From UBA7957 sp965222695 (GTDB lineage Bacteria > Pseudomonadota > Gammaproteobacteria > Granulosicoccales > Granulosicoccaceae), in assembly GCA_965222695.1 (NCBI GenBank), contig OZ244967.1, forward strand, positions 992,001-1,056,000: a DNA stretch of 64,000 nt, given 5' to 3'. Shown piece by piece: positions 43,901 through 50,488 of the stretch. Position 1 is the stretch's first letter; the number at the start of each line of letters is the position of its first letter. The translations under genes and the position numbers were made by a program. The notes beneath the pieces are model-generated. The model did no database searches. It was not told where the DNA came from and was given only the letters and a program-made list of their open reading frames with translations.

Positions 43901-44011
43901 TCAAAGATGGATCAAACCGTGTTTTCTCCACAGGCGGACGGAACCTTGATCAAAGCCAAAATCTGCGGCTCGGTTTTCCTTGATCCTAAAGGAGAGCGCC
44001 AGAATGTCTGA
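40985..44011 (+). CDS. soxA: Sarcosine oxidase subunit alpha
   Basis: A 1008-residue subunit with an N-terminal ferredoxin-like part (FNGRDYIGYQGDTLASALLA), an NAD-binding FAD/NAD region (DVLVVGAGVAGISAALAAAR, then LATGAQERPLVFGNNDRPG) and a C-terminal GcvT-type folate domain (about 620-1000, with MDDGVTIRLADDHFFM and NRISFSGELAYEVNVPANYA). It provides NAD and the tetrahydrofolate site of the complex. The gene overlaps soxG by eight bases. Confidence 0.95.
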   Translation: MAKKKTSLTYRLPHGGRIDRSEVLEFNFNGRDYIGYQGDTLASALLANGVHLVARSWKYHRPRGFLGHGVEEPNAVIQLGEGNLTVPNVKATEAILFDDMVAKSVNCWPSVAFDLMALSGWFSRLLPAGFYYKTFMWPKTAWMQYEHFIRKASGLGKSPQKPDPETYDKTFAHCDVLVVGAGVAGISAALAAARSGARVIIADEQSEFGGSLLSGTEPIDALSPVDWIECSVSELTQHEKVTCLARSTVYGYMDHNFLTIAEKLTDHLPVNRRRGPREKLWKVRAKRVVLATGAQERPLVFGNNDRPGIMLASSVSQWIRRYAVRPGNKALVFTNNDSAYQTVLDLLAAKVEVLAVVDIRRGSSGGLPAKVRDAGVRIYQGYAVIDTKGGRHLSAVCLMKLSDDTAEVRDGAFAIECDLLAVSGGWSPVVHLSAQSGAKAVWDNDKSCFCPGVPVQEEVSAGAAAGVFELADCLSDGYSKGLEAARACGFNASTGSSASTAENALSSPVQSMWLVPGPWPGGRGPKQFVDLQNDVTVADIMLAAREGFKSVEHVKRYTAMGFGTDQGKTGNINGMAILAGTLGQSIEETGTTTFRPNYTPVTFGTIAGPNLGEEFFEPVRKTALHAWHEENDALFENVGQWKRPWYYPRDGEDMHAAVNRECLAVRASVGILDASTLGKIELRGPDSAEFLNRVYTNAWKRLKVNHARYGLMLGEDGMLMDDGVTIRLADDHFFMHTTTGGAAPVFAWLESWLQTEWPELQVYLTSVTDHWATAAVAGPDSRKVVAAVCPDIDFSPDAFPFMTSRTGTAAGVAARINRISFSGELAYEVNVPANYARHVWDALMSAGEPFDITPYGTEAMHVLRAEKGYIIVGQDTDGSVTPVDLGMDWALSKTKDFIGKRSLSREDTARKDRKQLVGLMTEDPLQVIPEGSQIVENPEGETPIPMLGHVSSSYFSACLGKSIALALLKDGFSKMDQTVFSPQADGTLIKAKICGSVFLDPKGERQNV

Positions 44012-44570
44012 AATACCCACGACCGAAAGCCCGCTGCTGGAGTTGGAATCGTCTCCTGCCGCCATTGTGGAGCGTGCACTGCTCGGGTACATCAATTTGC
44101 GCGGGATTTCCGGAAATGGCGGAACCCGATTTTCAAGCGCCGTAAAAAAAGTGACGGATCTGTTTCCGCCGGTCAGGGCGAACAGCCTGGTGCAGAATCC
44201 GCAATTCACGCTTTGCTGGCTCGGCCCGGATGAGTATTTGCTGATCACCGAGCCGCAAAAGAGCGAAATTCTATGCGAACGGCTTTCCCGGTTACTTGAC
44301 GGAGTTTTCGCCTCCGTCATCGATGTTTCCAGCGGATATACCACTATAGAGATCAGCGGACCTTATGCCAGCACCCTGATCGCTAAAGGCTGTCCGATGA
44401 ATCTGCACCCTGAAGCATTTCGTGTGGGCGATTGCGCCCAGTCTCTGGTCGCTTACGCCAGCGTACTGTTATTTAAAAAAACAGACGACAGTGGGTTTGA
44501 AATCGTCGTAAGGCGCAGCTACGCTGATTATCTAATGCGCTGGTTGTTTCATGTCAACAACGGATACTGA
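44004..44570 (+). CDS. soxG: Sarcosine oxidase subunit gamma
   Basis: A 188-residue subunit resembling a shortened GcvT fold (LCWLGPDEYLLITEPQKSE, VIDVSSGYTTIEISGPYA). ATG 44004 has AAAGGAGAG upstream and overlaps the soxA stop; an earlier in-frame start at 43980 would lie deep within soxA. It is the last gene of soxBDAG. Confidence 0.92.
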   Translation: MSEIPTTESPLLELESSPAAIVERALLGYINLRGISGNGGTRFSSAVKKVTDLFPPVRANSLVQNPQFTLCWLGPDEYLLITEPQKSEILCERLSRLLDGVFASVIDVSSGYTTIEISGPYASTLIAKGCPMNLHPEAFRVGDCAQSLVAYASVLLFKKTDDSGFEIVVRRSYADYLMRWLFHVNNGY

Positions 44571-44747
44571 GCCGCTGTTTCCGGGATGGCGATTCATCAA
44601 TATCACAACCCGACACTTGACGTTAGCTACCCTTAGGTTGTCCGCGCAGTCTCTGTTAACGAATTTATCTGCTGCAAACCACTAAAAAACTCTCGTCTCC
44701 TGAAGTATCATGGTCCACAAGATTGACTGAGATAAAAGGGGAAGATT

Positions 44748-45572
44748 GTGAAAAATATTCTGGTTCATGCCGATCTGGGCAAAGCATTTAAGCCCCGTAT
44801 GGCCTTTGCCGCTTCGCTGGCGCGCAAATACGGGGCTGGGTTAAGTGTTCTCTATGTGATCCCGCCTTTCGAATTGGCCGGATATTCCAAATACGCCTTC
44901 CCCAAGGCCGTGTTGCAAGAGCGTCGTCAAGCTGAACAACAGGAAGCGCTGGCCGCGAAAGCGGTAATGGACGACGCAGTCGCCGATATACAAGCGCAAT
45001 GTTCATGGAAAATCGAGACCGGTGATTTTTGCGATACCCTCTGTGGTTATGCCAGAGCCGCGGATCTTCTGATCTTGGGGCAACGCGATGAGAGTGATAT
45101 TAAAGTGCCCGACGGTGCTGCTCCGGACCGGATTATTTTGCGCGCAGGCCGCCCGGTGATAGTGACTCCGCACGTGAGTTTCGATGAAACCGCTGGCTCT
45201 CGAATTATGGTGGCTTGGGATGGATCCCGTGAGTCTGCCAGAGCTTTGCACGATGCCTTACCCTTATTGCTGCAGGCTGATCAAACGGAAGTGGTTACGT
45301 TTGTCGAGAAAAAATCGGCCGCCGCGGGAATTGCATCTGTGGAGTCGATCGTTTCGTTTTTACAACGCTATGGGATCGATGCACGGTCCGAATCTCTAGT
45401 CCTGAACGATGTTACGGTCGGGGAATCGATTCTCAACCGCATCGTTGACAGAGGCGCCAATATGTTGGTGATGGGTGGTTATGGGCAATCCAGGCTGCGT
45501 GAACTGGTATTGGGCGGCGTCACAAGAACCGTTCTCGAACACTCCAGTGTACCGGTTTTAATGTCCAGGTAG
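44748..45572 (+). CDS. Tandem-domain universal stress protein
   Basis: A 274-residue cytoplasmic protein with two UspA domains (about 1-140 and 147-274). The second carries the ATP-binding-like motif GGYGQSRLRELVLGGVTRTV and VPVLMSR end; the first is less conserved (LILGQRDESD). The start is GTG with AAAGGGGAAG upstream. It stands alone after the sox operon; its role would be stress survival. Confidence 0.9.
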   Translation: MKNILVHADLGKAFKPRMAFAASLARKYGAGLSVLYVIPPFELAGYSKYAFPKAVLQERRQAEQQEALAAKAVMDDAVADIQAQCSWKIETGDFCDTLCGYARAADLLILGQRDESDIKVPDGAAPDRIILRAGRPVIVTPHVSFDETAGSRIMVAWDGSRESARALHDALPLLLQADQTEVVTFVEKKSAAAGIASVESIVSFLQRYGIDARSESLVLNDVTVGESILNRIVDRGANMLVMGGYGQSRLRELVLGGVTRTVLEHSSVPVLMSR

Positions 45573-45640
45573 TTTTCTAAAAACCGATTAACCGGGATTG
45601 TAGTATTACATTACCTTCTGCAGCTTTACAGGAATTGAAT

Positions 45641-46795
45641 ATGCTTGCAACCGTCAGAATCTTCTGGCTAATGGCTTTAACCCTATTAATCTCTGTTGCA
45701 GTCAGTGCTTGCAGTCTGTTGCATTCGGATTCCGGAACGGGCGAGCACAGGCAAAATAAATCCTTATCAAATGAAGTGCAATTGGCCAATCTGACGGATA
45801 TTTTGCCTGATCTTGCACAATACCGTGTGGTACTGGTAGGGGAGAGCCATAACAGGCTTGACCATCATGTGATTCAACTGGACATAATCAAGTATCTGCA
45901 TTCCGTAAATCCTTCACTTGCCATAGGATTGGAATTTTTTCAGCAACCCTTTCAGTCAATATTGAACGATTATGTCGAATCGAGAATTGATGAGCAGGCA
46001 ATGCTGGAGCAGACTGAGTACTTCAGCCGCTGGCGTTTCGACTATCGTCTGTATGCACCGATATTGCGATTTGCCCGGGAAAACCGAATTCCTCTGATCG
46101 CCTTGAATATTCCGGCGGAAGTTTCAAGCAAAGCAGCTCGCAAAGGAATAGGCGGTCTGACCAAGGAAGAAAAAAAATATGTCCCCGACGAGATTGACAG
46201 AAGCCTGCCGGGATATGAGCAACGTATCCTGGAATCCTTTAATCTGCATCAGGAAGAGGAATTGGTCAATCCGGACTTTTTTCTCGAAGCGCAGTTGCTT
46301 TGGGATGAAGGAATGGCCAGTCGAGCCGCAGGTTATTTACAGAATAACCCCGCGCAACAGATGGTCATACTGGCCGGCTCGGGCCATGTCATTGGACGCA
46401 CAGGCATACCGGCACGCCTGGAAAGGCGTATTCACTCGCCGGTAGGCACTGTCATGCTGCTGAATTCGGCCCGGGAAGCCGACACTACCTGGGCCGATTA
46501 TCTGGTGAAAACGTCAGCGATGGATTTGCCGAAAAAAGGCCTTTTGGGCATCCTGCTGGACACGGATGAGCGTGGTGTTTTCGCTGCATCCTTTACCGAG
46601 AAAAGTGCCGCCAATGAGGCGGGGTTGGAAGAAAATGACTACATCCGCTCGGTGGACGGCAGAAAGATTGAAAGTTTCACGGATATTAGTCTGGTGATGT
46701 GGAATAAATCCCCGGGCGAATCGGTTGCTTTAGTGGTGGAACGAGCGGATTCCGATATTCTCAAGTCCAAAGAATTCACCGTAACACTCAACTGA
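45641..46795 (+). CDS. ChaN-like heme-binding lipoprotein fused to PDZ domain
   Basis: A 384-residue lipoprotein (lipobox VSACS). The ChaN/Haem_bdp domain spans about 50-275, marked by YRVVLVGESHNRLDHHV, AIGLEFFQQPFQ and VILAGSGHVIGRTGIP. A C-terminal PDZ domain (about 295-384) has GILLDTDERGVFAASFTEKS and the carboxylate-binding-type loop. ChaN-family proteins bind heme in iron uptake in some bacteria. ATG 45641 with AGGA upstream is preferred over TTG 45635. The PDZ could direct it to partner proteins at the outer membrane. Confidence 0.85.
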   Translation: MLATVRIFWLMALTLLISVAVSACSLLHSDSGTGEHRQNKSLSNEVQLANLTDILPDLAQYRVVLVGESHNRLDHHVIQLDIIKYLHSVNPSLAIGLEFFQQPFQSILNDYVESRIDEQAMLEQTEYFSRWRFDYRLYAPILRFARENRIPLIALNIPAEVSSKAARKGIGGLTKEEKKYVPDEIDRSLPGYEQRILESFNLHQEEELVNPDFFLEAQLLWDEGMASRAAGYLQNNPAQQMVILAGSGHVIGRTGIPARLERRIHSPVGTVMLLNSAREADTTWADYLVKTSAMDLPKKGLLGILLDTDERGVFAASFTEKSAANEAGLEENDYIRSVDGRKIESFTDISLVMWNKSPGESVALVVERADSDILKSKEFTVTLN

Positions 46796-46918
46796 GCGTG
46801 AACAGCCTCCCAATTCGGCAAAGCGCCTGATTGCGCTGCCCGCTTGCAGTTATGTAATATATTATGTTTACATACGACAGTGCTCCAGGGATAGTGTGTG
46901 GTGCCGCGGAATTAGCAG

Positions 46919-48718
46919 ATGCTTAACAAATCGAGCGCTGAAAAAAGTAGTGAAAACGATTATCGAATTGTTGATCAGGCAGTTCGATTTATGTATTCAA
47001 ATATCGGCAGTATCAGTGTCGTTCAGCTTTTTTTCCCGATCTCTGTCGCATGGATGTTCTGGAGCAGTGTTTCAAAACCGCTTATTCTGGTCTGGACGGC
47101 ATCCGTGGTTGGCGTCTATGTGGCGCGTATCGGGCTTGCCCGACAATTTGAAAAAAGCAAGCATGATACCAGTGAATACAGCCGATGGGCGGGTTATTTC
47201 ACATTTACGGCGTTAATATCGGGAGTTCTCTGGGGTGGAGCCGGAGTATTGTTTTACACTCCTGAGTCGGTCAATCTGCAAGTCTTATTATACGTCCTGA
47301 TAGTCGGAGTTGCAGCCGGCTCATTGATAGTGAATTGCTATTGGTTGCCTGCATTCTTCGCCTACGCCATTCCTTCGGTCGGGCTGGTTTCAGTCAATCT
47401 GATCATCAGAGCCGAAACACCGGGCAAGCTGCTTGGCTTTCTACTCATTCTGTACCTGCTGATTTTCTCTCAGGTGGCCAAGCGCACCCGTGACATGATG
47501 TATCACTCGATTAAGGTTCAATTCGACAATCTCAATCTGGTCGAAGAGCTGCAGCGGCAGAAAGAACGTGCTGAGACGGCGAACCGAGCCAAAACCCGAT
47601 TCTTGGCATCCGCCAATCACGACCTGCGGCAACCGGTACATGCCTTGTCTTTGATGACCTATGCGGCGAAAGACGAATTGATTACGCCGAGGGGTAAAAA
47701 ACTGTACGACAGTATGAATCGAACGGTCCGCAGCCTGAGCCAATTGCTGGAATCGTTGCTCGATCTCTCACGTCTTGATGCCGGCGCCATGTCCATACAG
47801 CGGGAAAACGTCAATCTCAAAGCATTGGGTGCGCAGTTATTAACCGAGTTTCTACCTCTCGCTCAACGCAAAAGACTGCGTATTGGCCTGGGACCTTTCG
47901 ACTATACGGTATATACAGATATAGGCCTGGTGGAGCGAATACTGCGTAACCTGGTCAGCAACGCCATTCGCTACACCAACAGCGGAGGCATTCTGATCGG
48001 TTGCCGGCGTCGCGGAGACAGTGTTGTAATCGAAGTCTGGGATACGGGTATAGGTATAGACACGGTGGATTCGGATAAGGTTTTCACCGAATTCTACCAG
48101 GGCAACAATCCGGATCATGATAGAACACAAGGGCTAGGGCTTGGCTTATCGATTTGTAAACGAATTGCGATTTTGCTGGGGCATGAATTTGTATATAAGT
48201 CCCGATCCGGTAAAGGAACGGTGTTCAGACTCAAGGTGCCTTTGAGTAAACAATTCGTCTTACCGGAGTCGGGCAAGGCATGGAAGCATACCGACCATAA
48301 AAACAGCCTGCGCGACTACACAATTCTTGTGGTCGATGATGAGCGCATGGTCAGAGAAGCATTGAGTCAGGTAATCAGCGACTGGGGAGCACAGGTGGTT
48401 CTGGCCGCGGGGGGTATGGAAGCGCTGAATAAACTAAGCGGTAATGCCAAAGCCCTTTTACCAAATGCGATTATCTGCGATTACAGGTTAGGCGGCGACG
48501 AGAACGGGCTCGACGCTATACGAATGATACGGGAGGCAACGGGACAGCCGAATCTGCAGGCCTTGATTCTTACCGGCGACACGGCGCCGGAGTTGGTTAA
48601 AAAATTTGAACGGTCCGAATTCGCCGTTATCCATAAACCGGTTCATCCCGATGAATTGTACAGCCACCTCTCGGAGATGCTGAGAAACGGCAATGGCAGG
48701 CCAACGCTGAAAATCTGA
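46919..48718 (+). CDS. Hybrid sensor histidine kinase/response regulator
   Basis: A 599-residue membrane kinase: about six transmembrane segments (about 30-190), a short coiled coil, HisKA with His234 in ASANHDLRQPVHAL, HATPase (about 325-445: NAIRYTNSGGILI, WDTGIGID, GLGLGLSICK) and a C-terminal receiver (about 465-590) with Asp473/474, phospho-acceptor Asp521 in ICDYRL and Lys573 in IHKPVHP. The sensor signal is not evident; no extracellular domain is present. No separate response regulator is adjacent, so output may go through a distant phosphotransfer partner. Confidence 0.92.
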   Translation: MLNKSSAEKSSENDYRIVDQAVRFMYSNIGSISVVQLFFPISVAWMFWSSVSKPLILVWTASVVGVYVARIGLARQFEKSKHDTSEYSRWAGYFTFTALISGVLWGGAGVLFYTPESVNLQVLLYVLIVGVAAGSLIVNCYWLPAFFAYAIPSVGLVSVNLIIRAETPGKLLGFLLILYLLIFSQVAKRTRDMMYHSIKVQFDNLNLVEELQRQKERAETANRAKTRFLASANHDLRQPVHALSLMTYAAKDELITPRGKKLYDSMNRTVRSLSQLLESLLDLSRLDAGAMSIQRENVNLKALGAQLLTEFLPLAQRKRLRIGLGPFDYTVYTDIGLVERILRNLVSNAIRYTNSGGILIGCRRRGDSVVIEVWDTGIGIDTVDSDKVFTEFYQGNNPDHDRTQGLGLGLSICKRIAILLGHEFVYKSRSGKGTVFRLKVPLSKQFVLPESGKAWKHTDHKNSLRDYTILVVDDERMVREALSQVISDWGAQVVLAAGGMEALNKLSGNAKALLPNAIICDYRLGGDENGLDAIRMIREATGQPNLQALILTGDTAPELVKKFERSEFAVIHKPVHPDELYSHLSEMLRNGNGRPTLKI

Positions 48719-48744
48719 GCGTAGCCGCAGTTCGTTTGATCAGT

Positions 48745-49485
48745 CTATTGAGCATAGGCATTGAGATATGGATTGTAGATACATACTCGGTTTTCGCCAC
48801 GGCCGAGTAATTCATTTGCAATATTGGTTTGGCAGTGCCATCGGACAATATGGCCGGATTGGTGAATGTCCGGAGTCAGGCGGATGCGTTTTTGCTTTCC
48901 TGATTGTCTATCCAAGAGTACCAGTATTTCACCCTCGCTCGGGGAGTGGATTTCATCGATATAGTCAAATTCCGAGTAGATAAACTGAGTGCCGAAGTCA
49001 CTCTTGCTCTGTAGCCAGGCGCGGTGCTGTATATAATGTCGTTGTATTATTTGCTGAATAGAAAACAAATCCTGAAATATATGCTTGACTCGATTTTTTT
49101 GCAGAATCGTTTGATCCGTGATATCTCTTTCAAGACTGGTCAGTATATGTCTTTGTGATACATCTTCGCCGGGTTGTTGTGTAAGTGGAGATTCCGATAC
49201 CGGGATATTTTCCAGGATCTCTCGCCAGTCAAGCGGTTCAGGGGTTTCATCCGCAGTTTGTACAATTGCGAACGGATTATATGTTGCGGACAGGGGAACC
49301 GGTGTCTGTCCCGGATCGGTTTGGTATTGCATATACTCGGACGATGATGAGCCTTGCAGTGCGTAATAAACAACGCAGCAGAGCAAACCCGATAATATGA
49401 GCATCGCAACTAAATACGGGATTCTCTGCCAGTACTTGCGGCCGGTAGGACAGACTCCTGGGGATAAAGCCAAATCGTTCGACAT
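48745..49485 (-). CDS. Single-pass membrane protein with pilin-like C-terminus
   Basis: A 246-residue protein I cannot assign. One transmembrane helix (about 22-43: IPYLVAMLILSGLLCCVVYY), a Pro/Ser-rich linker, then a helical region with many Gln/His (about 110-160). The C-terminus (about 190-246), SGHIVRWHCQTNIANELLG ending with a second Cys, resembles the disulfide loop of type IV pilins, which often carry a WxC near the end. It has no prepilin peptidase site. It is the last of three minus-strand genes with the Ser/Thr kinase; a 192-base gap separates it from the next. Confidence 0.6.
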   Translation of the reverse strand: MSNDLALSPGVCPTGRKYWQRIPYLVAMLILSGLLCCVVYYALQGSSSSEYMQYQTDPGQTPVPLSATYNPFAIVQTADETPEPLDWREILENIPVSESPLTQQPGEDVSQRHILTSLERDITDQTILQKNRVKHIFQDLFSIQQIIQRHYIQHRAWLQSKSDFGTQFIYSEFDYIDEIHSPSEGEILVLLDRQSGKQKRIRLTPDIHQSGHIVRWHCQTNIANELLGRGENRVCIYNPYLNAYAQ

Positions 49486-49677
49486 AGGGTAATCGATTTT
49501 GCTCGGACTGATGAAGAAGTTATAGACGGCTTGCAGGCCGAGTTGATACCCGGCAAAAGAAAATGTGAATTAGCTCACACTTCCCGGTCCGCTATGGGCA
49601 TTCCGTCAGCAGCGCCGAAAACCGGCTTTTCATACCCCGGATAAGTGAAATTGCGAAGATAAACCACCCGGCTGTCC

Positions 49678-50295
49678 TTATTGAGGAATAGGTGCGTTGA
49701 TATTGACGGTTTCCCCGTCGTCGCTTCCACCGCCACTACCACCGCCACCGCCACTACCACCGGCAGCCAGTCCGGCAACAGCAAGTACACCAAGGCCGAT
49801 CCATAGCCACTTATTCGATGAGGCACTGGTTTGTGTAACTTCGTCAGCAGAGTCACTCGCCAGCTCCGTACCACTCGGACCTTCTATGACATCCAGCACC
49901 AAAGGTTCGAAGGTAAATCCGCGCAACAGCGAATTTCCTGCAATATCTTCAGCCTGAATATAATATTCAAGCCCTGGCGGCTGCAAAACGGAGGGATCCA
50001 GTTCGGTCATAAAGACGTCGGCTGTATCGGTCGGCGTCATTTCAACGCTGTTGAAAATCGAATCTCCAACTTTGCGGAAAAACAACGTTACCTTGCCGAC
50101 ACCGTTTTCATCGGTGACTGTCGCTGAAATCACATGGGGTTCGTTAGAAACCACGCTTTCGGATTGAGGCTCGTGCAGCACTTTCGGCGGGGTAAAATCA
50201 TTTCCTGATTGTGCAAAGGCCAAAGGCGTCAGGGCAGGGGAGAGTCCCAGAATCAGTGAGAGGGTGATACCGATAAATCGAGTGCTAAGCCGCAT
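49678..50295 (-). CDS. Exported Ig-like protein with glycine-rich tail
   Basis: A 205-residue exported protein with signal peptide (GITLSLILGLSPALTPLAFA), an Ig-like domain (about 33-135: PPKVLHEPQSESVVSNEPHV, DENGVGKVTLFFRK, LEYYIQAEDIAGN), a hydrophobic helix (about 160-180: WLWIGLGVLAVAGLA) and a Gly-rich end. Its layout suggests a periplasmic domain held by a C-terminal anchor. It lies between the Ser/Thr kinase and the pilin-like gene on the same strand; a functional link with the kinase is inferred from position only. Confidence 0.65.
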   Translation of the reverse strand: MRLSTRFIGITLSLILGLSPALTPLAFAQSGNDFTPPKVLHEPQSESVVSNEPHVISATVTDENGVGKVTLFFRKVGDSIFNSVEMTPTDTADVFMTELDPSVLQPPGLEYYIQAEDIAGNSLLRGFTFEPLVLDVIEGPSGTELASDSADEVTQTSASSNKWLWIGLGVLAVAGLAAGGSGGGGGSGGGSDDGETVNINAPIPQ

Positions 50296-50488
50296 TTGCA
50301 GTCCCCGTTTTTCTGTTTGCTGGTTTTGGGTGTTTTATCAATAACCTGCTTATCAGGTTCGAGACACACCGGCAAGGAATTCGACAGTTTAAATGCCTTT
50401 GCATCATATATGAGATCAAGACTTTGTGGCAATAGAACAAGAGTACTAAGTGCTCTGTCCAGGTATTATTGACGGATGCAGAGACAAG

